Positions 1 through 8,999 of a DNA stretch of 64,000 nt are shown piece by piece. Positions within the stretch are counted from its first letter, which is position 1. Each line of letters opens with the position of its first letter. The stretch comes from Agathobacter sp. (GTDB lineage: Bacteria > Bacillota > Clostridia > Lachnospirales > Lachnospiraceae), in assembly GCA_017409825.1 (NCBI GenBank), contig JAFQRZ010000018.1, positions 80,582 to 144,581 on the forward strand, read 5' to 3'. The position numbers and the translations under genes are program-made. A model generated the notes under the pieces. That model was not told the DNA's origin. It did not search any database and saw nothing but the letters and a program-made list of their open reading frames with translations.

Positions 1-1173
1 TTGCAACTTTGGCGCTGCAGAAGCCGCCTGCTTCTTAGCCTCTTCCTCATCTACACCAGCACTCATATTCAAATAAAACTGAATTGCATCATTTCGACGT
101 GCTTTTCCTTCTGGGTCCCACCATTCTTCCTTGGTATATGGGATATCTGCCTTTTCAAGAAGCTTTATCTTTTCCCGTACACGTTCTTTAAAGGATTCGT
201 AATCTGTGTGTTCTTCACCATTCGCTCGTTCTGCCATAGCATATATTCTAGGGAAAATATGCTCACACAAATCCTTTTCATTATCGATATGCTCCGTCCA
301 AGTACAGGCTTCAAAACCGATGCATCCATCTTGGTTTGGAAGCGGATATTTGTAGAGGTGCGGTGTGAATTCATATACCTTTTTCAGTGGAATCATACTG
401 TGTGGATAATCCAAATACAGTTCAAACATATCCGAATAAATCCATTTTCCACCATTTTCTACAAAAGCCTTCATTTCCTTCGCATAGTCGATTGTCCAGT
501 ACTGTATTACTACATCCTCTGGAATATTGCTTGCCAAAAGTGCATCGTTCCAACAAATTGGCGTTTTTCCATGCTTCTTTAAAACCTTACAAACCTGAGC
601 TGTAAAATCTCCCTGCAAATCCTCATAACTGGTAAGTCCCAATTCTTTCATTTTAGCATTGCAATACGGACATTCCTTCCATTCATCCTTTGGAGCTTCA
701 TCTCCACCAATGTGGAAATACTGAGAGTCAAAAAGCGGAATAATTTCTTCTAGTAATTCTTCTATGAAAGTCAGGGTTTGCTTTTTTCCTGCACAAAGTA
801 TAGTACGGTATACCCCTCTTGCCTTTGCAGGTATTACTGGGGCTCCTTTGCAGCTATACTCTGGAAAAGCCGAAAGCAACGCAAGATTATGCCCTGGCAT
901 ATCGATTTCTGGAATCACTTCTATGTCTTTTTCCTTTGCGAAAGCTACTACTTCACGAATTTCTTCCTGAGTGTAATATTCTCCACTGCATTCATGCAAT
1001 TTAGAAAACTTTTTGCTTTCAATTCTCCAGCCATGGTCATCGGAGAGATGCCAGTGCAGAACATTTAAATTCCCATATGAAATTCCTTCTATGACCTTCT
1101 TTACCGTTTCTACAGAAAAAAAGTGGCGTGCACAATCCAGGTGCAGACTCCGATAGGTATATTTGTATTTCAT
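1..1173 (-). CDS. GH20 beta-N-acetylhexosaminidase, 3' end cut by window edge
   Basis: Open frame of 391 codons with no stop before the window edge, so the C-terminus is missing. The start is the ATG at 1171-1173, preceded by GGAGGGATC. The product would cleave terminal GlcNAc or GalNAc from glycans. Visible GH20 barrel features are LHWHLSDDHGWR near residues 39-50, EIDMPGH near 89-95 and the catalytic pair D158-E159 in HIGGDE. WTEH near the end of the visible part is also GH20-like. There is no signal peptide, and the protein starts directly in the barrel without the usual N-terminal GH20b domain, so it is probably cytoplasmic. A terminator separates it from fucO, and a plausible promoter lies at 1205-1232. 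The family is secure; the exact substrate is not known. Confidence 0.85.
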   Translation of the reverse strand, partial: MKYKYTYRSLHLDCARHFFSVETVKKVIEGISYGNLNVLHWHLSDDHGWRIESKKFSKLHECSGEYYTQEEIREVVAFAKEKDIEVIPEIDMPGHNLALLSAFPEYSCKGAPVIPAKARGVYRTILCAGKKQTLTFIEELLEEIIPLFDSQYFHIGGDEAPKDEWKECPYCNAKMKELGLTSYEDLQGDFTAQVCKVLKKHGKTPICWNDALLASNIPEDVVIQYWTIDYAKEMKAFVENGGKWIYSDMFELYLDYPHSMIPLKKVYEFTPHLYKYPLPNQDGCIGFEACTWTEHIDNEKDLCEHIFPRIYAMAERANGEEHTDYESFKERVREKIKLLEKADIPYTKEEWWDPEGKARRNDAIQFYLNMSAGVDEEEAKKQAASAAPKLQ

Positions 1174-1204
1174 GATCCCTCCATTACGCTCATATACTAC
1201 CATT

Positions 1205-1232
1205 ATTTTATCATAGCTACATACTTTTGTAA
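1205..1232 (-). promoter_or_regulatory. Putative promoter of the GH20 gene
   Basis: On the minus strand a TTACAA box (1227-1232) and a TAAAAT box (1205-1210) are separated by 16 bp. They lie between the fucO terminator and the GH20 ribosome site. Read by eye only. Confidence 0.4.
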
Positions 1233-1235
1233 CCA

Positions 1236-1265
1236 ATAAAAACGGGCTCCGAATTTCGGAGCCCG
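1236..1265 (-). terminator. Rho-independent terminator after fucO
   Basis: The inverted repeat CGGGCTCCGAA/TTCGGAGCCCG (1243-1265) is followed on the minus strand by TTTTTATT. It lies about 20 bp after the fucO stop. Confidence 0.85.
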
Positions 1266-1284
1266 CATCATACTTTATGTAGTA

Positions 1285-2433
1285 TTAGATCAGCGATTCA
1301 TATAATTTCGTGATATCTGCTACACTTGTTTCCTTTGGATTTCCTGGACGGCAAGCATCATCATAAGCTGACTGAGCAAGGAATGGGATATCTTCTGCTT
1401 TTACGATATCCTTCAAATCAGCTGGGATACCTACGTCTGTAGAGAGCTGTTTTACAGCATCAATCGCAGCTTTACGATATTCTTCTACTGACATTTCATC
1501 TACGCCCTTCACACCCATTGCACGTGCGATTTCACGATATTTTTCGCCTGTAGCTTCTGCATTGTATTCCATAACAGTTGGAAGAATGATTGCATTTGCT
1601 ACACCGTGTGGTGTGTCATATACTGCTCCAAGTGGATGAGCCATTGAGTGTACGATACCAAGACCTACGTTTGAGAAGCCCATACCAGCTACATACTGTC
1701 CAAGTGCCATGCCTTCCATACCTGCTGCGTCGCCTTTTACTGCTGCACGAAGGTTCTTTGCGATGATTTCGATGGCTTTGATGTGGAACATATCAGAAAG
1801 TTCCCAAGCACCACCTGTAATATAACCTTCGATTGCATGTGTTAAAGCGTCCATACCAGTTGCTGCTGTAAGGCTTGCTGGCATTGTAGCCATCATATCT
1901 GGATCAACGAATGCTACCACTGGGATATCATGTGGGTCAACACATACCATCTTACAGTTTCTTTCTGGGTCTGTGATAACATAGTTGATAGTAACTTCTG
2001 CTGCTGTACCAGCTGTGGTAGGTACTGCGAAGATTGGTGTACATGGATTCTTTGTAGGAGCTACGCCTTCTAAGCTCTTTACATCCGAAAATTCTGGGTT
2101 AGTTGTGATAATACCGATTGCTTTTGCAGTGTCCATAGAAGAACCGCCGCCAATCGCGATAATATAATCTGCGCCAGATTCTGCAAGTGCTTTTACACCA
2201 GTCTGTACGTTTTCAATTGTAGGATTTGCTTTGATATTGGAATAGATTTCGTATGGAAGACCAGCGCCTTCTAATACATCTAATACTTTTTTTGTAACGC
2301 CAAATTTGATAAGGTCTGGGTCTGAGCATACGAATGCTTTTTTATAACCTCTTGCCTTCGCCTCATCCGCGATTGAAGCAATAGCTCCTGCTCCGTGGTA
2401 AGAGGTTTCGTTTAGAATGAATCTGTTTGCCAT
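1285..2433 (-). CDS. fucO: Lactaldehyde reductase (1,2-propanediol oxidoreductase), iron-type alcohol dehydrogenase
   Basis: Predicted to reduce L-lactaldehyde to L-1,2-propanediol with NADH, the redox-balancing last step of anaerobic rhamnose or fucose breakdown. The start MANRFILNET (383 aa) has AAGGAG upstream; an in-frame ATG 15 codons earlier lacks a good site. The sequence follows E. coli FucO closely, with GGGSSMDTAK near residues 96-105, PTTAGTAAEVT and the metal-binding HAIEGYITGGAW and HSMAHPLGA...HGVANA segments. The lactaldehyde would come from the rhaD aldolase encoded at 26086-26910. The gene has its own terminator. The 185-bp gap upstream is AT-rich and holds an imperfect inverted repeat (2576-2603). 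Confidence 0.93.
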   Translation of the reverse strand: MANRFILNETSYHGAGAIASIADEAKARGYKKAFVCSDPDLIKFGVTKKVLDVLEGAGLPYEIYSNIKANPTIENVQTGVKALAESGADYIIAIGGGSSMDTAKAIGIITTNPEFSDVKSLEGVAPTKNPCTPIFAVPTTAGTAAEVTINYVITDPERNCKMVCVDPHDIPVVAFVDPDMMATMPASLTAATGMDALTHAIEGYITGGAWELSDMFHIKAIEIIAKNLRAAVKGDAAGMEGMALGQYVAGMGFSNVGLGIVHSMAHPLGAVYDTPHGVANAIILPTVMEYNAEATGEKYREIARAMGVKGVDEMSVEEYRKAAIDAVKQLSTDVGIPADLKDIVKAEDIPFLAQSAYDDACRPGNPKETSVADITKLYESLI

Positions 2434-2522
2434 AGTGTTAATCTCCTTTTCTTGTTTAAAATTTAATGTCCTGACCACACATGTTAATTCATCTATCTTT
2501 AACCATTTTTTGTGGTAAATTT

Positions 2523-2551
2523 ATTATAAATCTTTTTCGTTAAAATTTAAA
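2523..2551 (-). promoter_or_regulatory. Possible fucO promoter
   Basis: On the minus strand a TATAAT box (2523-2528) lies 17 bp after a poor TTTAAA -35 (2546-2551). An AT-rich inverted repeat sits upstream at 2576-2603. The weak -35 would fit activator control. Low certainty. Confidence 0.35.
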
Positions 2552-2618
2552 ATATTAATTGTTAATAATTTAACAGAGTTTTATAATTTTAAATTATAAA
2601 CTCGTATGATATAAGCAC

Positions 2619-4853
2619 TTATTTTTTTATTTGCTGTAATGCCGCATTTAATGATCGGATATCATCTGCAGACACTGCATTTCCTGCCTGTTTTAAGATA
2701 CTTTCCAATGAAAGTCCAGCCATCATTCTAGTAAGATTCTCATTCCCTTCTGTTGCCTGTGCAACATCTCCTCTGCTAGCTCTCGCTTTCTCCATGATTC
2801 TTCCTAAAATAGTACCCCCTACTGGATGAGACATAATAGCACCCATCGTATCTTTTATAGAGAAACAAGTTGGATCCAATTCTTCTTTATCAAACCAATT
2901 TACAACCTCTTCTTTTGAAAGCATCTGGTAATCTGGGTTTGCAGTTTCAACCTTGCAAATAGTAATGCCATCTACAAGTCCTTCTGCTTTTGCTTCTATC
3001 TTATGCTCTCCTGTGATTGGAACCTTAAACTCAAACACACGGCTTCCTCTTTGGCTGTCAAATTCTTCTCCATCCACATAAAGAGTAACAGTATTTTGAT
3101 TCGAATACACTTTTATTAAAGTTTCTTCTTCTACTCTGTCCTTATATCTTTTTCCACATACATGTACAAATGGTTCTTTGCTCCAATGTGCTTTATATAA
3201 ATAGAATGCATCTTTAAATACTTTTCTATCTATTGTAACAAGTCCCTTTTGGTTCACTCCATGCTTACCCCCTTCATCTCTTCCATCTGCTGCAAAATCG
3301 AACAAATTCCATACATGGGTTGCCCACAAATATGGTCTTTCTTCAATACATTTGAGCAAATGCTCATGGTATACACACTGGTAAGTTTCTGTGTAATCGC
3401 CTCTTTCTGGACATTCTGACTGATATTGTGGATTTGCATCCGCACCGTATTCAGAAAAACCAATGACACGATTTGGATATTTGTGGTGGAACTCATTGAA
3501 AAAGCTATCGTTTTGTTCCAATTCTCCAAGATACCAACCAAAGTATAAGTTATAGGATCCAATATCTGGAATATCAATTAATGGACTATCTGTCTCAAGC
3601 ATAAACACATGTGCCATAGTAGTTGGTCGAGTTTGGTCTAACTTATGACACAAATCATTCAGCATCATATGGTTTTCCATCAAATCATCCGTAACACTTC
3701 CTGATGCGGTAATTTCATTAGACAATCCCCAACAAACAATGGATGGATGATTGTAACACTGCACAATCAGCTCTTCCATTTGACTAAGCGTATTTTTTTG
3801 ACCGTTTGGCATATGCTGTGTAATATATGGAATCTCTGCCCAAACAATCATACCCTCTTCATCACATAAATCATAAAAATACTGATCATGCTGATAATGT
3901 GCTAAACGAACTGTATTGGCACCAATCGACTTGATAATTTCCATATCTTCTTTGTGCATTTCCTTTGTCAAGGCGTTACCTACACCATCTCTATCCTGAT
4001 GGCGGGATACCCCTCGAAGCGGATAGGATTTTCCATTTAAGAAAAATCCTTTTTCCGCGTCAAAGGTAAGGGTACGACAACCAAATCTTGTAGTTACAGA
4101 ATCCACAACAGAATCCTTCGCTATAAGCTCAGCTACCGCATGATAAAGAAAAGGAGATTCTACACCATGCCATAAGTGTACATCATCTATATTAAGGCTT
4201 AATGTAGTTTTGTAAGCATCATTTTCTTTTGTTCCAACACCCCTTGCTGAAACCACTTCTATGCCATCTCTATCATAAATAGTCACCTTTACTTCTGCAT
4301 CTGTATTTTGCCATGTTTCAACAGTTACAACAGCATTTGTACCATTGACTTGAGGTGTTACCTTTATTCCTGATGTTCCTTTTTTTTCTAATTCAAAATG
4401 CTCTGGTTCTACCATAAGCAAATTAACATTACGATAGATTCCACCATAAAATGTAAAATCCGCTTTCTGTGGATATACCCTGTCATTTACGCCATTGTCC
4501 ACTAAAACGCATAACACATTATTTTCTACTAAATGCTCTGTAATATCAATGCGAAAAGTAGAGTATCCTCCTTCATGGATTCCAACCTCTTTCCCATTCA
4601 AATAAACTTGAGCAGACATTGCCACACCTTCAAATTCAACAAACAGTTTTCTGTTTCCCAAATTTTCTGGTTTTACAAATTTCTTTGCATAACAACAGGT
4701 ACCACGATAGTAGTCATTTCCACCATCCTGTCCATCTATTGCATTCCATGTATGTGGGAGATTAATTTCTTCCATCTCTGTAGAAATTGTTGTTATTACA
4801 GTATCCTTTTTCTTAAAATACCAATTTTGATTAAAATTTATGATTTCTCTCAT
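2619..4853 (-). CDS. Glycoside hydrolase family 2 (beta-galactosidase or beta-glucuronidase type)
   Basis: A retaining exo-hydrolase of 744 aa when started at MREIINFNQN, which has a GGGGGA site 8 bases upstream. The GH2 order is visible: sugar-binding jelly roll (residues 1-150), immunoglobulin-like domain (about 155-260) and TIM barrel (from about 265). Predicted acid/base is E380 in WGLSNE and nucleophile E468 in GFSEYGAD. A C-terminal tail of about 80 residues of unknown role follows a small beta domain. An N-x-K (VNQKGL) sits where glucuronidases carry their carboxylate-binding NxK, but some beta-galactosidases also show it, so specificity is open. No signal peptide is seen. It is the last gene after the reductase and GPH transporter, behind an internal terminator-like hairpin. 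Confidence 0.85.
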   Translation of the reverse strand: MREIINFNQNWYFKKKDTVITTISTEMEEINLPHTWNAIDGQDGGNDYYRGTCCYAKKFVKPENLGNRKLFVEFEGVAMSAQVYLNGKEVGIHEGGYSTFRIDITEHLVENNVLCVLVDNGVNDRVYPQKADFTFYGGIYRNVNLLMVEPEHFELEKKGTSGIKVTPQVNGTNAVVTVETWQNTDAEVKVTIYDRDGIEVVSARGVGTKENDAYKTTLSLNIDDVHLWHGVESPFLYHAVAELIAKDSVVDSVTTRFGCRTLTFDAEKGFFLNGKSYPLRGVSRHQDRDGVGNALTKEMHKEDMEIIKSIGANTVRLAHYQHDQYFYDLCDEEGMIVWAEIPYITQHMPNGQKNTLSQMEELIVQCYNHPSIVCWGLSNEITASGSVTDDLMENHMMLNDLCHKLDQTRPTTMAHVFMLETDSPLIDIPDIGSYNLYFGWYLGELEQNDSFFNEFHHKYPNRVIGFSEYGADANPQYQSECPERGDYTETYQCVYHEHLLKCIEERPYLWATHVWNLFDFAADGRDEGGKHGVNQKGLVTIDRKVFKDAFYLYKAHWSKEPFVHVCGKRYKDRVEEETLIKVYSNQNTVTLYVDGEEFDSQRGSRVFEFKVPITGEHKIEAKAEGLVDGITICKVETANPDYQMLSKEEVVNWFDKEELDPTCFSIKDTMGAIMSHPVGGTILGRIMEKARASRGDVAQATEGNENLTRMMAGLSLESILKQAGNAVSADDIRSLNAALQQIKK

Positions 4854-4867
4854 TTTTCCCCCATTGC

Positions 4868-4896
4868 AAAAAAGTGACATCCGCAAAGATGTCACC
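4868..4896 (-). terminator. Intra-operon terminator or attenuator between transporter and GH2
   Basis: GTGACATC/GATGTCAC arms (4874-4881 and 4888-4895) are followed on the minus strand by TTTTTT. Only about 15 bp separate the T-run from the GH2 start, which leaves no room for a promoter. GH2 is therefore probably made by read-through. Confidence 0.75.
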
Positions 4897-4913
4897 CTTT
4901 TATCGTTTTCTTA

Positions 4914-6692
4914 TTATTTCTTTGCTTTTTTAGCTTCTTTTTTAGCTTTCTTTGCAGCTTTTTTTGCTTCTTTTGCAGCAACCTTATCTAAATATTTCTG
5001 ATTTTCTTTATCAAAATCAAGATTACGTTTCTGGCAGTATTCTTTTAATTCTTTCACACGATTTTCTTCGGCAACACGACGTAATTCTTCCTGTTCACGA
5101 CGTTCAAGTTCGTATGGAGGAATGTATTCTACACCCATTGCTTCACATTCTTCAATCTTCTTCTGCTGTAAATCTTTTGAAATTTCTGGCAATTTATTCT
5201 CAAGATCAAAGAAGAAACGGAATGCAACAAATGCCATAATACCAATAATCAAATGTGATCCCTGATATGCCATATTAATCCAGTCAACAGCAGCCACTGG
5301 CTGATCTGCATATAATGCAATTCCTTCAACCGTTTCACCGATTTTTTCTGGTGCCATATAGCCAGTCAACATTAAACCTAAGTTGAAGATACCCTGACCA
5401 AGACCAGCTGAAATACATGTTGCAAAACCAACTAAACCACCAGTTGCACCTTCTGTACGTACTCCTGTCTTCCATTCAACATGGTCAATACAGTCACCGA
5501 TAAATGATAAGAATGTATATGCAAATGCTAAGTTACCAATTGACATAACAGCTGTTCCTGCATAAATCAAGATTGCGTTACCCTGATTAAAGAAGGCTGT
5601 TGCTGCTCCAATCATTGTAAATATAGAACCTACCCAAATACAGTTTCTTCGTCCATATTTTTTAATGAGTGGTAAAAGCATTACCAATCCAGGACCCATA
5701 GGAGACATAGCAATCATCTGGAATTTAGCTTGAATTGCTGCATATTCTCCATATGCATTACCTGATACAACCCATCCACTATAATAAATAAGGGACATAT
5801 CTCTAATATTATTTAATACCTGATATACCAATACTACTACTACTAAAATAATCCAATAACGGCTCTTTAAACATGCCTTAAACTGTTCCATCAAAGATGC
5901 TTCTTTAATTTTAGCTGTTTTGTCTTCTGATACCGCATTGTAATATTTACGACGTTCTTCTGTTACACGTTCTCTTGTAAAGAAATACTGAATAAATGTT
6001 AAAGGCACAGTTACACAACATACAAGGCACATACATACCAAATAGCTCTGTTTATAGTTATCCTCCATCATAGAACCTACAGCGGTCATAATAGATGGGA
6101 AAATAATAGAAATCATACCTACACCAACGTTTTTGACAATCTGACCTGCCATAGCATTATTTTTTCTCTGCTGGATATTTCTTGTAGATAATGGGGCAGA
6201 AAGCTGATATGCCATATTCCAGATTGTATAACCTACCGAATAGAATAGGTTAAATGAAATTAAAACCCAAATTGCCTGAAAGATTGGATCCATCTCTGGA
6301 ACACTAAATAACATAATAACACTTACAATAATTACTGGTAACGACATAATCATCCAAGGACGTAATTTACCCTGCTTACATGTTGTCGTATCCAAAATTC
6401 TTGTCATAATTACATTTGTTACTGCATCTAATAATTTAGATACAACTGGAAATGCTACCATGAATCCTGCAATCCATGCACCTTTAGCAGCAGTGAAGCC
6501 CATTACGTCAGTTAAATACTGATTGTAATAACTGTTTACTACAGAATAAAGTAACATTACACCAAATGGTCCAGCTACATAGCCTAACCACATTTCTTTT
6601 GGTCTTACGTTTGCTGACTTAATTTTCGTATCCCAGAAAGAACCCTGGAATGCATTTTCCAGCCACCCCTTCTTACTTGCTGTTTTCGACAT
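4914..6692 (-). CDS. GPH/MelB-type sugar symporter with a long charged C-terminal tail
   Basis: A 12-segment major-facilitator-fold cation:glycoside symporter of the GPH (melibiose carrier) family in the cytoplasmic membrane. The opening segment WLGYVAGPFGVMLLYSVVNS is followed by YLTDVMGF and the A/B-loop-like MTRILDTTTCKQGKLRPW, typical of the family. At 592 aa it is about 110 residues longer than its relatives here. The extra length is a cytoplasmic tail rich in Glu and Lys, ending in repeated KKA units. The start has GAGGAG upstream. It lies 22 bp after the reductase gene and ahead of the GH2 gene, so it probably imports the GH2 substrate. The exact sugar cannot be told from sequence. Confidence 0.88.
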   Translation of the reverse strand: MSKTASKKGWLENAFQGSFWDTKIKSANVRPKEMWLGYVAGPFGVMLLYSVVNSYYNQYLTDVMGFTAAKGAWIAGFMVAFPVVSKLLDAVTNVIMTRILDTTTCKQGKLRPWMIMSLPVIIVSVIMLFSVPEMDPIFQAIWVLISFNLFYSVGYTIWNMAYQLSAPLSTRNIQQRKNNAMAGQIVKNVGVGMISIIFPSIMTAVGSMMEDNYKQSYLVCMCLVCCVTVPLTFIQYFFTRERVTEERRKYYNAVSEDKTAKIKEASLMEQFKACLKSRYWIILVVVVLVYQVLNNIRDMSLIYYSGWVVSGNAYGEYAAIQAKFQMIAMSPMGPGLVMLLPLIKKYGRRNCIWVGSIFTMIGAATAFFNQGNAILIYAGTAVMSIGNLAFAYTFLSFIGDCIDHVEWKTGVRTEGATGGLVGFATCISAGLGQGIFNLGLMLTGYMAPEKIGETVEGIALYADQPVAAVDWINMAYQGSHLIIGIMAFVAFRFFFDLENKLPEISKDLQQKKIEECEAMGVEYIPPYELERREQEELRRVAEENRVKELKEYCQKRNLDFDKENQKYLDKVAAKEAKKAAKKAKKEAKKAKK

Positions 6693-6714
6693 AATCGTTT
6701 CTCCTCTTTTGTTC

Positions 6715-7593
6715 TTAATACAATGTATCGTTTGCTAATTTCTCATAATATTTTGCAATTGCACTGTGGTCGCACTGACCCATTCCATCTGCATGTAACA
6801 TCTGCATCATTTCCATTACAGACGCAGTAATTGGAAGTGGGGCGCCTACTGCATGACCTGTTTCCAATGCGTTATTTAAATCCTTAATATGTAAGTCAAT
6901 TTTAAAACCAGGCTTTGTATTATTCTCAAGCATCATAGTACCTTTTGCATTCATAACAGTACTTCCTGCTAATCCACCTTTGATTGCTGCAAATACTTTG
7001 TTAGGATCCACTCCAGCTTTTTTTGCTAACATAAAACCTTCTGAAACAGCAGCAATGTTTGATGCTACTATAATCTGGTTGGCAAGTTTTGTTGTATTTC
7101 CAGCTCCTACAGAACCACAAAGTACTACATCACTTCCCATTGCTTTTAATAATGGCATACATTTTTCAAAGATTTCTTCATCACCACCGCACATAATAGA
7201 TAATGTTCCATCAATTGCTTTTGGTTCTCCACCGCTTACTGGTGCTTCTAAGAAATGAACACCTTTTTCCTTACACTTTGCTGCAACTTCCTGAGAAGCT
7301 AATGGAGCAATAGAACTCATGTCGATAATAATTAAACCTTCATGTGCATTTTCTAATAATCCACTTGCTCCACAAACCACTTCTTTTACATGTGGGGAAT
7401 TTGGAAGCATCGTTACAACAACTTCACAGTTTTCTGCAATTTCTGCTTTTGTACCAGCCTTTGCACCCGCTTCAACAACTTCGTTTACAGCATCTGCATT
7501 ACAGTCATCAACCAATAACTCATGACCTTCTTTCATAAGGTTCTTTGCCATTGGTTTACCCATAATACCTAAGCCTACAAATCCGATTTTCAT
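6715..7593 (-). CDS. garR: 2-hydroxy-3-oxopropionate (tartronate semialdehyde) reductase family
   Basis: A beta-hydroxyacid dehydrogenase that in GarR/GlxR members reduces tartronate semialdehyde to D-glycerate with NAD(P)H. The start MKIGFVGLG has AAGGA about 9 bases upstream; an ATG three codons earlier overlaps that site. Visible features are the Rossmann GFVGLGIMGKPMAKNL (residues 3-18), the substrate motif LEAPVSGGEPKAIDGTL near 118-134 and the catalytic lysine in GAGNTTKLANQ near 170. Length (293 aa) fits the family. 3-hydroxyisobutyrate dehydrogenase or a related semialdehyde reductase is an alternative. First gene of the operon with the transporter and GH2, and divergent from an AraC gene. 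A glycerate kinase 3 kb away favours the glycerate reading. Confidence 0.8.
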   Translation of the reverse strand: MKIGFVGLGIMGKPMAKNLMKEGHELLVDDCNADAVNEVVEAGAKAGTKAEIAENCEVVVTMLPNSPHVKEVVCGASGLLENAHEGLIIIDMSSIAPLASQEVAAKCKEKGVHFLEAPVSGGEPKAIDGTLSIMCGGDEEIFEKCMPLLKAMGSDVVLCGSVGAGNTTKLANQIIVASNIAAVSEGFMLAKKAGVDPNKVFAAIKGGLAGSTVMNAKGTMMLENNTKPGFKIDLHIKDLNNALETGHAVGAPLPITASVMEMMQMLHADGMGQCDHSAIAKYYEKLANDTLY

Positions 7594-7695
7594 AGTACAC
7601 ATCCTTTCTTTTTCAAAGCATCTCTGCCTTGTATTTTTTTCAATACAATTTTGTTGTTTTAAATTATATACAATCCTTATGCTATATGCGTTTTG

Positions 7696-7729
7696 TTTTT
7701 TTGCTATTACTGTAATTTTTTTGCTATTA
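7696..7729. promoter_or_regulatory. 20-bp-period direct repeat in the garR/AraC intergenic region
   Basis: TTTTTTTGCTATTA occurs at 7696-7709 and 7716-7729 exactly 20 bp apart, two helix turns, as expected for tandem AraC-family half-sites. It lies between garR and the AraC gene at 7779. Confidence 0.55.
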
Positions 7730-7778
7730 TTTTTGTGAAATATATGTTATTATTAAAAAAACAAACGGAGAAGTATCT

Positions 7779-8999
7779 ATGACAGATAAGTTGTTAAATT
7801 TCTATCAAATTTTAGATAGCACCTACCCTATTCTTTACTGGGAGTACAATGCACAGGGAGACATCTTGTCAACAAATGCGGAAGATAAAAGATTATTAGA
7901 TATCCTGTTTTCTGCCAATGATATCAAGACAGCAATGATTACCTATGGACAAGAACATGATATGCCACTCATTATCAGTTCCAAACTTGGCAACCTGTGG
8001 GTTGCTCTATTTGATAAAAGTGACACTGAGAATATCATCTATCATGTTATTGGCCCACTATACACCGACATGGTTACACTACAAAAGATATTAAAGCAGT
8101 TAGATGACTCTACCTCTCAATCTATGATTTCTATTTCTCTAAAATGGAAAAAACGATTTTTGACTCTTGCTCAAAACTTTACCACCATACCATGGAATAT
8201 TTTGACACAGTATATTATCATGTTGCACTTTATCATTACAGAAGAAAGAATATCCGCCAGTGATTTTGCATATTTAACTGGTAAACCAGAAACACTTTCT
8301 ACCACACTCGGCTCTAGTGATATTGATTCAAACCTACCATGGCAGGCAGAGCAGGCTCTAATGAATAATATTCGAGAAGGAAATATGAATTATCAAATTG
8401 CGTTGGCAAATGCCGCCAATGTCAGTTTCGGTGTCCACATTAGTATTGGTGACCCACTTCGTCAGGCAAAGGATTCAGGTATCGTTTTTAGTACTCTTTG
8501 TTCGCGAGCTGCCATAGATGGTGGATTACCTGCACATACGGCATACACGGTACAAAACATGTATTCACAGAGTTTAGAATCTGCAAAAGACATTACTGAA
8601 ATTGCAAGTATCAATCATCAAATGTACGTCGATTTTATTCAGCGTGTGCACAAAGTAAAAACACTTAGCAATGTAACTCCACCAATTCGAAGCTGTATGG
8701 AATACATTGACTTTCATATTACAGAAAAAATAGAAATAGCCCAGCTAGCTGCTTCCATCGGATACTCTACCTATTACCTAAGTAGAAAATTTAAATCTGA
8801 GACTGGACATAGCATCAATAACTATATCAAACAAAAAAAGATGCAATTAGCCAAACATTTACTAACTGCATCTTCGATGAGTGTACAAGACATCTCTGCA
8901 CACTTAAATTATTGCTCCAATAGTTATTTTTCCGATTTATTTCACAAAGAAACCGGACTTTCGCCTAACGACTATCGTGAACAGCATAAAAAATTATAA
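7779..8999 (+). CDS. AraC-family regulator, about 400-aa type (divergent from garR operon)
   Basis: Transcription activator of 406 aa. The C-terminal hundred residues hold two AraC helix-turn-helix units, IAQLAASIGYSTYYLSRKFK and MSVQDISAHLNYCSNSYFSD, ending in the family signature GLSPNDYREQ. The N-terminal 290 residues form an uncharacterised sensor-like region with a conserved VIGPLYTD-type Gly-Pro segment and CSRAAIDGGLPAHTAY. The same architecture recurs in the genes at 19243, 43205 and 62641. The start has GGAG 8 bases upstream. It faces the garR-transporter-GH2 operon across 185 bp and most likely controls it. The end overlaps lrgB tail to tail by 6 bp with no terminator between them. 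Confidence 0.9.
   Translation: MTDKLLNFYQILDSTYPILYWEYNAQGDILSTNAEDKRLLDILFSANDIKTAMITYGQEHDMPLIISSKLGNLWVALFDKSDTENIIYHVIGPLYTDMVTLQKILKQLDDSTSQSMISISLKWKKRFLTLAQNFTTIPWNILTQYIIMLHFIITEERISASDFAYLTGKPETLSTTLGSSDIDSNLPWQAEQALMNNIREGNMNYQIALANAANVSFGVHISIGDPLRQAKDSGIVFSTLCSRAAIDGGLPAHTAYTVQNMYSQSLESAKDITEIASINHQMYVDFIQRVHKVKTLSNVTPPIRSCMEYIDFHITEKIEIAQLAASIGYSTYYLSRKFKSETGHSINNYIKQKKMQLAKHLLTASSMSVQDISAHLNYCSNSYFSDLFHKETGLSPNDYREQHKKL

Noticed and set aside
1-582. Plus-strand open frame of 193 codons at the left edge
   Set aside because: It lies opposite the GH20 gene, whose catalytic motifs are clear on the minus strand, and its product resembles no protein.
2576-2603. AT-only inverted repeat as a terminator of the GH2 gene
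   Set aside because: The stem has almost no G or C and no separate T-run; stability would be poor. Noted only as a possible binding site.
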